The notes beneath the pieces were generated by a model. It worked only from the letters and a program-made list of their open reading frames with translations, made no database searches and was not told where the DNA came from. From Castellaniella sp. UBA6218 (GTDB lineage Bacteria; Pseudomonadota; Gammaproteobacteria; Burkholderiales; Burkholderiaceae_B), in assembly GCA_002421865.1 (NCBI GenBank), contig DISE01000023.1, positions 1-9,812 on the forward strand: a DNA stretch of 9,812 nt. The letters are read 5' to 3'. The first letter of the stretch is position 1. Each line of letters starts with the position of its first letter. This document shows, in pieces, positions 1 through 6,174 of this stretch. The position numbers and the translations under genes were made by a program.

Positions 1-1
1 G

Positions 2-727
2 GACGTCAAGTACCGCACCGGCTTCTGGGAGGGGCGCCCGGTCAAGACCCGGCTGACCGAGCTGGCCAGCGCCCTGGGGGAATTCGGCGTCTGGGTGCGC
101 ATGCACTACGTCTATCCCTATCCCCACGTGGACGAACTGATCCCTCTGATGGCGGAAGGCCGTATCCTGCCCTATCTGGACATTCCCTTTCAGCACGCCA
201 GTCCGCGCATCCTGAAGGCCATGAAGCGCCCCGCCTTCGAGGATCGCACTCTGGCCCGCATCCGCCAGTGGCGCGAGGCCTGTCCGGACCTGACCCTGAG
301 GTCCACGTTCATCGTCGGCTTCCCCGGCGAAACGGAGGAGGACTTTCAGTACCTGCTCGACTGGATGACGGAAGCCCAGCTCGACCGCGTCGGCTGTTTC
401 CAGTATTCCCCGGTCGAGGGCGCGCGCGCCAACGAGCTGGCCGACCCCGTGCCCGACGAAGTCAAGGCCGAACGCTGGGAGCGCTTCATGGCGCATCAGC
501 AGGCGATCTCCACGCGGCGTCTGGCGGCCAGGATCGGCCGCACACTGACGGTGCTGGTGGACGAAGTCGACGCGGAGGGCGGCGCCACCGCCCGTTCCAT
601 GGCGGACGCCCCCGAGATCGATGGCAGCGTGCTGCTGCGCGACGCCGCCGGCTGCGCCCCGGGCGATCTGCTCCAGGTGCGCATCGAGGACGCGGACGAA
701 TACGACCTGTACGGCGTGCCGGTCTAG
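2..727 (+). CDS. rimO: RimO, ribosomal protein S12 methylthiotransferase (3' part)
   Basis: RimO is a radical-SAM iron-sulfur enzyme that adds a methylthio group to the conserved aspartate of ribosomal protein S12. The gene enters the window already open; 241 residues are visible, a little over half of the usual ~440. The N-terminal UPF0004 domain and the radical-SAM CxxxCxxC cluster lie outside. What remains is the second half of the radical-SAM barrel (YPYPHVDEL, LPYLDIPFQHASPRILKAMK, LRSTFIVGFPGETEEDF, DRVGCFQYSPVEGA). A C-terminal TRAM domain follows, with RSMADAPEIDG and the ending DADEYDLYGVPV. These blocks closely match E. coli RimO as I remember it, and they separate it from the tRNA-modifying paralogue MiaB. 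It ends with TAG, 20 bases before the stop of the convergent methyltransferase gene. No clear terminator hairpin lies in that gap. Confidence 0.97.
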   Translation, partial: DVKYRTGFWEGRPVKTRLTELASALGEFGVWVRMHYVYPYPHVDELIPLMAEGRILPYLDIPFQHASPRILKAMKRPAFEDRTLARIRQWREACPDLTLRSTFIVGFPGETEEDFQYLLDWMTEAQLDRVGCFQYSPVEGARANELADPVPDEVKAERWERFMAHQQAISTRRLAARIGRTLTVLVDEVDAEGGATARSMADAPEIDGSVLLRDAAGCAPGDLLQVRIEDADEYDLYGVPV

Positions 728-747
728 GGCGCCGCACGCAGACTCTT

Positions 748-1704
748 TCAGGTTTCCTCGTCCGGCTTGCGCGGCACTACGCGCGGGGGCGGCTTGCCGG
801 CTTCCAGGGGCTGGGCGCGTTTGAACGTGGTGACGGGCAGGTCGCCGAACACGCCGCGCCGCGCGGCGACCCGCCAGGCGTGGCCGTAGGCGACTTCCAG
901 GCTCAGATGGATCGTGCCGTCGGCGTGGCGGCGGCGTTCCAGCGCCCGGACCAGGCGTTCGCGCCAGGCGCGGCCCGGCAGGCCGCGGCGGCGTCCGGGG
1001 TGGGGGTTGCCACCCAGCGCGCGGACATCTTCCAGCAGCTTGTCTGCGGTCTTGTAGGTCAGGGTGATGATTTCCTGGTCCATGACGGGATCGGCGAATC
1101 CGACCTGCAGCATCAGGTCGCCGAAATCGTGCATGTCCACGAATGCCATGGGCTGCGTGTCCAGATCGGCCTCGGCCAGGGCCTCGCGCAGCTCGCGGAA
1201 GGAGCCGGGCCCCAGGCTGGAATACATCGCCAGCGCGTCGTTGCGCAGGATGCGGCGCCATTCCTGGAGCACCAGGTGGGGCTCGGGGTGCCAGTGCAGG
1301 GCCAGATTCGACCAGACCAGATCCAGGCTTTCGTCCGGCAGGCCGGTCTCGGCCAGGTCGGCCTGCCGGAAATCCGGCTTCGGCGTGGGTTTGTTGCGCA
1401 GGCGGTGCCAGAAGCCGGGCCTGGCCGCGTAGCGTTCGCGCGCCGCTTCCAGCAGCGCGCCGCAGGCGTCCAGGCCGGTGTAATGCTGGTCGGGATAGCG
1501 GGCGCGCAACGGATCCAGCGCGTGGGCGGCGCCGCAGCCCGCATCCAGGATGTCGTGCGGCGCGATGCGGATGTAGCTCAGGCGGCGCAGCATGCGCTGG
1601 GCGATTTCCCCGTACAGGAATTGCGGGGCGTCGAGCGGCGCGCGCCGGGCGAACTGGCGCGTCACGGCCTGGGGGTCGATGGGCAGACGGGGAAGCTGTG
1701 GCAT
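748..1704 (-). CDS. BioC/NDUFAF5-like SAM-dependent methyltransferase
   Basis: A 318-residue class I methyltransferase. Visible elements are motif I (DILDAGCGAA, residues 51-60), the acidic ribose-binding end of motif II (GLDA, Asp79), a DLVWSNLALHW block (128-138) and a C-terminal half with DMHDFGDLMLQVGF, LLEDVRALGGN and EVAYGHAW. This C-terminal pattern is typical of BioC (malonyl-ACP O-methyltransferase of biotin synthesis) and of the related mitochondrial factor NDUFAF5. Differences from BioC are Ala60 where the third glycine of the GxGxG loop is usual, a length about 60 residues above E. coli BioC, and a basic, Pro-rich tail. No other biotin gene is in view. The start ATG at 1704 fits the family N-terminus, but I see no strong ribosome binding site. 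The gene is divergent from comF. The fold is secure; the substrate is not. Confidence 0.9.
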   Translation of the reverse strand: MPQLPRLPIDPQAVTRQFARRAPLDAPQFLYGEIAQRMLRRLSYIRIAPHDILDAGCGAAHALDPLRARYPDQHYTGLDACGALLEAARERYAARPGFWHRLRNKPTPKPDFRQADLAETGLPDESLDLVWSNLALHWHPEPHLVLQEWRRILRNDALAMYSSLGPGSFRELREALAEADLDTQPMAFVDMHDFGDLMLQVGFADPVMDQEIITLTYKTADKLLEDVRALGGNPHPGRRRGLPGRAWRERLVRALERRRHADGTIHLSLEVAYGHAWRVAARRGVFGDLPVTTFKRAQPLEAGKPPPRVVPRKPDEET

Positions 1705-1763
1705 AAACGATCAAGACCGGCTCCGGGGCGGCCCGAAGCGTGCTGTGATGGAGGTTTCCTGCG

Positions 1764-1769
1764 AAAGGA
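1764..1769 (+). promoter_or_regulatory. Ribosome binding site of comF
   Basis: AAAGGA lies 9 bases before the ATG at 1779. It supports that start, which also sits just ahead of the first zinc-finger cysteine pair. I could not find a convincing -35/-10 pair for either gene in the 74-base divergent gap 1705-1778. Confidence 0.6.
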
Positions 1770-1778
1770 CACGCCATT

Positions 1779-2522
1779 ATGCTGCATCCGCCGATCAAGC
1801 GCTGGCGCGACTGGATTCCGGCCGACTGTCCGGGCTGTGGGCGGCGCGTGGCCTGCCAGGGCCTGTGCCCCGATTGCCTGGCGCGCCTGCGTCCGGCCGC
1901 GGCGCGGCCGCGTTGCCCGCGCTGTGCACACCCGCTTGACGGCGGACGCTGTCCAGACTGCGGCGCGGCCGCGCCGGCCTACGACCGCGTCGTGGCCGCA
2001 TTCGACTACACCGGCCTGGGGCGGGATCTGATCCATGACTACAAGATCCGTTGCCGCCTGTCCCTGGCGGGCCTGCTGGCGGATCAACTGGCGCGGGCGG
2101 TGCGCTCTGCCGGGCGGCGGGCGGATCCGCCGGACTGGATCGTGCCGGTGCCGGCCCGGCGCGAGGCGCTTTTGCGGCGCGGATTCAGTCCGCCGGCCGA
2201 GGTGGCCCGCCTGCTGGCCCGGCGGCTGGGGACGCGCTGCCGCCTCGACGGCGTGCGGCGGGTGCGCGAAGGCGCCCGGCAGGTGGGGCGGGATCGCGTG
2301 CTGCGCTTGCAGGCCCAGGACGGGGTCTTCACCTGCGGCGTCAGGGACGGCCTGTCCGGCGGGCGGATCGCGGTGATCGACGACGTGTTGACCACAGGCG
2401 CGACGCTGCAGGCGGTCGCACTGGCGCTGAAGGAGGCCGGCGCTGCGCGGGTCGAGGGCTGGGTGCTTGCCCGTACTGTGGATCGACGCTGCGAGCCGCC
2501 CGGCGGCCGGGTCTTACAATAG
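1779..2522 (+). CDS. comF: ComF family protein (zinc finger plus phosphoribosyltransferase domain)
   Basis: A 247-residue ComF/GntX-type protein. The N-terminus holds four CxxC pairs (Cys17/20, 30/33, 46/49, 58/61) that should bind zinc. A type I phosphoribosyltransferase domain follows, with IVPVPARREALLRRGF (about 121-136), a REGARQVGRDR element and the PRPP loop VIDDVLTTGAT (199-209). In naturally transformable bacteria ComF proteins are cytoplasmic and help internalised single-stranded DNA enter the cell. In many non-competent species the role is unknown, and no enzyme substrate has been settled. No other competence gene is in the window, so a competence role is only inferred. It is followed after 32 bases by trmL on the same strand. 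Confidence 0.93.
   Translation: MLHPPIKRWRDWIPADCPGCGRRVACQGLCPDCLARLRPAAARPRCPRCAHPLDGGRCPDCGAAAPAYDRVVAAFDYTGLGRDLIHDYKIRCRLSLAGLLADQLARAVRSAGRRADPPDWIVPVPARREALLRRGFSPPAEVARLLARRLGTRCRLDGVRRVREGARQVGRDRVLRLQAQDGVFTCGVRDGLSGGRIAVIDDVLTTGATLQAVALALKEAGAARVEGWVLARTVDRRCEPPGGRVLQ
2514..2519 (+). promoter_or_regulatory. Possible -10 element for trmL inside the end of comF
   Basis: TACAAT, one mismatch from the sigma-70 consensus, ends just before the comF stop codon and about 35 bases ahead of the trmL ATG. No recognisable -35 box lies at the right distance, since that stretch is entirely GC-rich. trmL may therefore be read from its own weak start or simply cotranscribed with comF. Confidence 0.3.
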
Positions 2523-2554
2523 AGGCCGTTGACCGGCTCCCTGGCTTCCGTCCC

Positions 2555-3025
2555 ATGTTTCACATCGTTCTCGTCGAACCCGAAATCCCTCCCAATACCG
2601 GCAATGTGATCCGCCTGGCGGCCAATACCGGCGCCTTCCTGCACCTGGTACGGCCGTTGGGTTTCGCGCTGGACGACGCGCGCATGCGGCGCGCGGGCCT
2701 GGACTATCACGAGTGGGCGGACATGCGGGTGCACGATGGCCTGGGCGAGGCGCTGGCGGCGATCGGCGGTGATCCCGCGCGGCGTTTCGCCTTGACCACG
2801 CGCGGATCATCCCTGATCGGCGGCCATGCGTTCCGGCCGGGGGACGTCTTCGTGTTCGGCCGGGAAACCGCGGGCCTGTCGGACGGGCAGTTGGCCTTCT
2901 TTCCTCAGGCGCAGCGCGTCCGGCTGCCGATGCAGCCGCAACAGCGCAGCCTGAACCTGTCCAATGCCGTGGCGGTCACGATCTTCGAGGCCTGGCGGCA
3001 GGCGGGCTACGCGGGCGGACTCTGA
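2555..3025 (+). CDS. trmL: TrmL, tRNA (cytidine(34)/uridine(34)-2'-O)-methyltransferase
   Basis: TrmL is a SPOUT-class enzyme that methylates the 2'-OH of the wobble nucleotide in tRNA-Leu isoacceptors, using SAM. The 156-residue product has the usual family length. Its motifs are all in place: the N-terminal EPEIPPNTGN(V)IRLAANTG (residues 8-26), the knot segment FGRETAGL (101-108) and RSLNLSNAVAV (131-141), followed by EAWRQAGY. The reading frame is open far upstream, but the ATG at 2555 gives exactly the canonical MFHIVLVEP start. The ribosome binding site is weak. It lies 32 bases after comF, and its stop is 25 bases from the stop of convergent gpsA. That gap holds only a short bulged inverted repeat and no T-run. 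Confidence 0.97.
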   Translation: MFHIVLVEPEIPPNTGNVIRLAANTGAFLHLVRPLGFALDDARMRRAGLDYHEWADMRVHDGLGEALAAIGGDPARRFALTTRGSSLIGGHAFRPGDVFVFGRETAGLSDGQLAFFPQAQRVRLPMQPQQRSLNLSNAVAVTIFEAWRQAGYAGGL

Positions 3026-3050
3026 CCCCGGAGCGCCTGCCGGCTCGGCA

Positions 3051-4091
3051 TCATTCGTCGCGCGGATCGCGCGCCAGCAGCGCGGCCACGGCCTGGGGCG
3101 GCGCGACACCGCCGAACAGCACATCGCAGACGGCGTCGGTGATGGGCAGGTCCAGTCCGTGCTGCCGGCCCAGGGCCTGGGCGGCGCGGGCGCAGCGGAC
3201 GCCTTCGGCGGTCATGCCGCCCGCCAGGATGTCGTCCAGCGTCCGCCCCTGGCCGATGGCGACGCCCACCTGACGGTTGCGGGACAGCTCGCCGGTGGCG
3301 GTCAGGACCAGGTCGCCCAACCCGGTCAGGCCGACGAATGTGTCCGCCTGGCCTCCCAGCGCCACGCCAAGACGCTGGATTTCCGCCAGGCCGCGCGTGA
3401 TCAGGGCGGCGCGGGCGTTGGTGCCCAGCCGCAGGCCGTCGCTGATGCCGCAGGCGATGGCCATGACATTCTTCAGTGCGCCGCCGACCTCCACGCCCAT
3501 GACGTCCCGGGTACCGTAGATGCGCGCCTGGGTGCCATGGAAAGCCGCCTGGGCCGCGCGGCCGGTGTCCGGATCGCGGCTGGCGACCGTCAGGGCGACC
3601 GGCAGGCCTTGGGCCACTTCGCGGGCGAAGGATGGCCCGGACAGCACACCCGTGCGCAACCAGGCGATGCCGGACAGGGCTTCGGCGACGATCTGGTGGG
3701 GCCATTCATGGGTGTCGGGCGTGATGCCCTTGCAGGTCCACAAGAGATGGACCGTCGCGGCGTCGGGGCCTCGGACCGGCAGGGCCTGCGCGATGCGCCG
3801 GCAGATGTCGGCCAGGCCCGCCATGGGCACGCCCAGCACGATCAGGCGGTCCGACGGTTCGGGTCCGTCGAGCACGTGCGCCAGCGCGGCGTCGAAGTCG
3901 CCGGTCGCCCGCAGGGCGGGCGGCAGGACGATGTCGGGCAGGCGGCGCGGATTGATGTGTTGCTGGTCGATGATCCGCGCCAGTTCGGGGTCGCGGGCCC
4001 AGATCAGGGCGTCGGACCGCGCGCTGGCAAGAGCCGCCAGGGCGGTCCCCCAGCTGCCCGCGCCCAGGACACAAAGCCGGACCGGCGCCAT
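3051..4091 (-). CDS. gpsA: GpsA, NAD(P)-dependent glycerol-3-phosphate dehydrogenase
   Basis: GpsA reduces dihydroxyacetone phosphate to sn-glycerol 3-phosphate, the backbone precursor of phospholipids, in the cytoplasm. The 346-residue product matches the family length. The dinucleotide loop GAGSWGTALA is at residues 10-19. Lys121 (in CKGI) and the catalytic Lys207 (in GGALKNVMAIACG) are both present, as are LSGPSFA (150-156) and the GLTGLGDLVLT substrate-binding segment (255-264). The frame stays open far upstream, but the ATG at 4091 begins the family N-terminus directly before the Rossmann strand. It is the last gene of the rhodanese-grxC-secB-gpsA operon, starting 17 bases after the secB stop. 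The ribosome binding site is only a G-rich CCGGGGG stretch. Confidence 0.98.
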   Translation of the reverse strand: MAPVRLCVLGAGSWGTALAALASARSDALIWARDPELARIIDQQHINPRRLPDIVLPPALRATGDFDAALAHVLDGPEPSDRLIVLGVPMAGLADICRRIAQALPVRGPDAATVHLLWTCKGITPDTHEWPHQIVAEALSGIAWLRTGVLSGPSFAREVAQGLPVALTVASRDPDTGRAAQAAFHGTQARIYGTRDVMGVEVGGALKNVMAIACGISDGLRLGTNARAALITRGLAEIQRLGVALGGQADTFVGLTGLGDLVLTATGELSRNRQVGVAIGQGRTLDDILAGGMTAEGVRCARAAQALGRQHGLDLPITDAVCDVLFGGVAPPQAVAALLARDPRDE

Positions 4092-4108
4092 GACGTGCGG
4101 GCCCCCGG

Positions 4109-4600
4109 TCAGTTGCGCGCGCCGGGGGGCAGGATCAGGCCGGAGTCTTCGCCCGATTGCTGCGCCAGGCGCTGCTCGTACAGGGCCTGGAAATTCATTT
4201 CGCTCAGGTGCAGCGGCGGCATCGAGGTGCGCGTGATCGCGTCGGCGACATTGGCGCGCAGATAGGGGTACAGCATGGTCGGGCAGACGATGCCCAGCAG
4301 CGGGTCGAGCTGTTCGGCCGGGATGTTGGCGGCCTCGAAGATGCCGGCCTGGCAGAGTTCGACCAGGTACAGGACCTTGTCGCCGATGCGCGTGGTCACC
4401 GTGGCGGTCACCGTGGATTCGAACACGGATTCGGCCAGTTGCTGGCCGCCGACCTGGATGGAGACCTCGACGGTCGGACCTTCCTGTTCGAGGAAGATTT
4501 CCGGCGCGTTGGGCATTTCCAGCGACAGGTCCTTCACGTAGGTGCGCTGCAGGCCGAAGCTGGGAGCCTGTTCGTTCTGGGTTTGGTTTTCGTCGGACAT
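4109..4600 (-). CDS. secB: SecB, protein-export chaperone
   Basis: SecB is a cytoplasmic homotetrameric chaperone that keeps presecretory proteins unfolded and hands them to SecA at the Sec translocon. The 163-residue product has the normal length. Family signatures run through it: QRTYVKDLSLEMPNAP (18-33) near the N-terminus, the beta-sheet core with VTTRIGDKVLYLVELCQAGIF, then GIVCPTMLYPYLRANVADAI (103-122) and PPLHLSEMNFQALY (128-141). A disordered, acidic N-terminal tail is usual. It sits between grxC and gpsA as in many proteobacteria. The 48-base gap to grxC carries the GGAACCCC leader described separately. Confidence 0.98.
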   Translation of the reverse strand: MSDENQTQNEQAPSFGLQRTYVKDLSLEMPNAPEIFLEQEGPTVEVSIQVGGQQLAESVFESTVTATVTTRIGDKVLYLVELCQAGIFEAANIPAEQLDPLLGIVCPTMLYPYLRANVADAITRTSMPPLHLSEMNFQALYEQRLAQQSGEDSGLILPPGARN

Positions 4601-4602
4601 GA

Positions 4603-4613
4603 GGGGTTCCGGT
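4603..4613 (-). repeat. Leader copy 1 (before secB) of ACCGGAACCCC
   Basis: The 11-base word ACCGGAACCCC occurs 2 bases upstream of the secB ATG on the minus strand. The same word lies just ahead of grxC at 4912-4922. The GGAA core is probably the ribosome binding site for both genes. This is direct observation; the functional reading is inference. Confidence 0.5.
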
Positions 4614-4648
4614 GTGAGGGGTGGGGAGGCGGCCTGGTCCGGCCGGAA

Positions 4649-4906
4649 TCAGGCCTGCAGCAGGGGCAGCAGGCCGGCGGCGCGGTCCAGGGCCGAGAGG
4701 TCGTCGAAACCGCCGATGTGGCGCTCGTCGATGTAGATCTGCGGCACGGTGCGCCGGCCGGTGCGTTCCATCATGACGGCGCGCTGGGCCGGGTCGCGGT
4801 CGATGAAGATCTTGTGGATGTCCGTCACGCCGCGCTGCTTGAGCAGCATTTCGGCGCGCACGCAATAGGGGCACACGGAGGTGCAGTACATGGTGACTTG
4901 AGCCAT
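4649..4906 (-). CDS. grxC: GrxC, glutaredoxin 3
   Basis: A glutathione-dependent dithiol oxidoreductase that reduces protein disulfides and glutathione-mixed disulfides in the cytoplasm. The 85-residue protein is a complete single thioredoxin-fold domain. It has the active site CPYC (Cys12-Cys15), the cis-proline segment TVPQIYI and the glutathione-binding GGFDDL motif near the C-terminus. Cys8 is an additional cysteine before the active site. The start ATG at 4906 lies 15 bases after the stop of the rhodanese-like gene. A GGAA core in the gap is the only plausible ribosome binding site. Confidence 0.97.
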   Translation of the reverse strand: MAQVTMYCTSVCPYCVRAEMLLKQRGVTDIHKIFIDRDPAQRAVMMERTGRRTVPQIYIDERHIGGFDDLSALDRAAGLLPLLQA

Positions 4907-4911
4907 GATGG

Positions 4912-4922
4912 GGGGTTCCGGT
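4912..4922 (-). repeat. Leader copy 2 (before grxC) of ACCGGAACCCC
   Basis: Second exact copy of the 11-base word. Its first A belongs to the stop codon of the rhodanese-like gene. It ends 5 bases before the grxC ATG at 4906. The first copy precedes secB. Confidence 0.5.
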
Positions 4923-5332
4923 CAGGATTTCTTGAGGGGCAGTCCGCCTTCGGTCCAGGCGTTCAGCCCGCCCTCGAGGCAGGATACCCGATCGAAGCCG
5001 TGCTTGCGCAATTGGGCCACGGCCTTGGCGCCGTCGCGCCCATGGGCGTCGACCAGCACGATGGCCTTGTCCTTGGGCAGGCTGTTGAGATGCGATTCCA
5101 GCGTATCCAGGGGGATGTTGCGGGACTGGGGGATGGCGCCGGTCTTGAACTGGTCGGCGGGGCGCAGGTCCACGAACTGGCCGTGCTCCTGGTTGACCTG
5201 GCGGATGGCTTCGGCCAGCGCGACGCGTCCGGTCGAGCGTCCCTTGGACAGGCTGGGCCACAGCAGCAGGCCCCCGGAAGCCAGGGCGATGAGCAGAATC
5301 CAGAGGTTGTTCTGGCTGAGTAAGAAGTCCAC
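4922..5332 (-). CDS. Membrane-anchored rhodanese-like protein lacking the catalytic cysteine (YibN-like)
   Basis: A 136-residue protein with one N-terminal transmembrane segment (LWILLIALASGGLLLW, about 10-25) and a rhodanese-fold domain. The fold is shown by FVDLRPADQFKTGAIPQSRNIPL (53-75) and VSCLEGGLNAWTEGGLPL near the end. Rhodaneses move sulfane sulfur on a cysteine that opens the active-site loop CxxGxx. Here that loop reads DAHGRDG, with Asp95 in the cysteine position, so sulfur transfer by the standard mechanism is not expected. Cys118 lies elsewhere. GTG at 5332 is chosen because AGGAA stands 5 bases before it and it yields the MDFLLSQNNLW start. An upstream ATG in this frame lies within gpmA on the opposite strand. 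It is the first gene of the operon and parallels yibN before grxC in E. coli. Confidence 0.92.
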   Translation of the reverse strand: MDFLLSQNNLWILLIALASGGLLLWPSLSKGRSTGRVALAEAIRQVNQEHGQFVDLRPADQFKTGAIPQSRNIPLDTLESHLNSLPKDKAIVLVDAHGRDGAKAVAQLRKHGFDRVSCLEGGLNAWTEGGLPLKKS

Positions 5333-5337
5333 GGCGG

Positions 5338-5342
5338 TTCCT
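5338..5342 (-). promoter_or_regulatory. Ribosome binding site deciding the GTG start of the rhodanese-like gene
   Basis: AGGAA on the minus strand, separated by CCGCC from the GTG at 5330-5332. It is the strongest Shine-Dalgarno match in this operon and is the main reason to prefer the GTG over the upstream ATG at 5506. Confidence 0.65.
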
Positions 5343-5375
5343 GTGACAGGGGTCGGAAAAAAAGAAAGCCCCGGG

Positions 5376-5381
5376 ATTATA
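5376..5381 (-). promoter_or_regulatory. Probable -10 element of the rhodanese-grxC-secB-gpsA operon
   Basis: A perfect TATAAT on the minus strand in an AT-rich island of an otherwise GC-rich region. The GTG start lies about 44 bases downstream, implying a leader of roughly 37 bases that begins with a CTTTCTTTTTTT tract. The best upstream match, TTCAAA with a 14-base spacer, is poorly placed for a -35 box, so strength is uncertain. Confidence 0.45.
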
Positions 5382-5383
5382 AA
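5378..5383 (+). promoter_or_regulatory. Probable -10 element of gpmA
   Basis: TATAAA on the plus strand, about 37 bases before the gpmA ATG. It overlaps the minus-strand TATAAT by four bases. No -35 match is visible; an A-rich tract (5357-5367) occupies that area. The leader has only a weak CGGG ahead of the ATG. Confidence 0.35.
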
Positions 5384-5420
5384 ATGGTCGGCAGTTTTGA
5401 ACTTTTCGGGCCTGTCGATC

Positions 5421-6173
5421 ATGCATAAACTGGTACTCATGCGCCATGGCGAAAGCCAATGGAATCTCGAAAACCGCTTCACGGGCTGGACCGACGTCGA
5501 CCTCACCGACGCCGGACGCGAACAGGCGCGCCTGGCGGGGGAACTGCTGCGCGCGCAAGGCTATGAGTTCGACCTGGCCTACGCCTCGGTGCTCAAGCGC
5601 GCCATCCGTACCCTGTGGATCGCACTGGACGCCATGGACGCCATGCACACGCCCATCGGCCTGCACTGGCGGCTGAACGAACGTCATTACGGGGCGCTCC
5701 AGGGCCTGAACAAAGCCGAGACGGCCGCCCGCTACGGCGAGGCCCAGGTGCTGCAATGGCGCCGCGCCTATGCGATCGCCCCCGAACCTCTGGCCGAGGA
5801 CGATCCGCGCCATCCGCGCTTCGACAAGCGCTACAGCCGGGTGCCGGCCAGTGAGCTGCCGGCCACGGAATGCCTGCGCGACACGGTGGATCGCGTGGTG
5901 CCTTTCTGGAATGAATCCATCGCACCCGCCATCCGTTCCGGACGGCGGGTGCTGGTTTCGGCCCACGGCAACAGCCTGCGTGCCCTGATCAAGCATCTGG
6001 ACGGGATCTCGGACGAGGACATCGTCGGCCTGAACATCCCGACCGGCCAGCCGCTGGTCTACGAACTGGACGACGAACTGCGCCCCTTGCGCCACTATTA
6101 CCTGGGCGACGAGGACCAGATCCGCGCCGCCATGCAGGCGGTCGCCAACCAGGGCAAGGCGCGTCAGGCCTGA
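5421..6173 (+). CDS. gpmA: GpmA, 2,3-bisphosphoglycerate-dependent phosphoglycerate mutase
   Basis: GpmA interconverts 3-phosphoglycerate and 2-phosphoglycerate in glycolysis and gluconeogenesis through a phosphohistidine. The 250-residue product has the classic length. It shows LMRHGESQWN with the phosphorylated His9, TGWTDVDLT (21-29), SVLKRAIRT with Arg60, LNERHYGALQG with Glu87 as acid/base, and SAHGNSLRALIKHL with the second catalytic His182. ATG at 5421 gives the standard MHKLVLMRHGE start. Only one base separates its stop from the envC start, so the two are cotranscribed and probably translationally coupled. It heads the plus-strand block, divergent from the rhodanese-led operon. Confidence 0.98.
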   Translation: MHKLVLMRHGESQWNLENRFTGWTDVDLTDAGREQARLAGELLRAQGYEFDLAYASVLKRAIRTLWIALDAMDAMHTPIGLHWRLNERHYGALQGLNKAETAARYGEAQVLQWRRAYAIAPEPLAEDDPRHPRFDKRYSRVPASELPATECLRDTVDRVVPFWNESIAPAIRSGRRVLVSAHGNSLRALIKHLDGISDEDIVGLNIPTGQPLVYELDDELRPLRHYYLGDEDQIRAAMQAVANQGKARQA

Positions 6174-6174
6174 T

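Noticed and set aside
268..2031. A plus-strand open frame of 587 codons over rimO and the methyltransferase gene
   Set aside because: The product is Arg/Ala/Gly-rich with no family motif and lies antisense or out of frame to well-recognised genes. Long shadow frames are usual at this GC content.
3028..3048. Possible terminator between trmL and gpsA
   Set aside because: Only a bulged 6-bp inverted repeat around GAGC/GCTC with an 8-base loop and no T-run on either strand; too weak to call.
2964..5323. Plus-strand open frames of 433 and 388 codons opposite gpsA, secB, grxC and the rhodanese gene
   Set aside because: They mirror the codon pattern of the real genes on the other strand, show no recognisable domain, and lack their own ribosome binding sites.
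5333..5506. ATG start at 5506 for the rhodanese-like gene, adding 58 residues
   Set aside because: The extension is antisense to the gpmA N-terminus, would pass through the promoter region, and lacks a ribosome binding site; the GTG at 5332 has AGGAA and gives the family start.
4092..6095. Extension of the gpsA frame upstream, giving a 1014-codon minus-strand frame
   Set aside because: It runs antisense through gpmA and out of frame through secB, grxC and the rhodanese gene. GpsA has its canonical N-terminus at 4091 and full family length without it.
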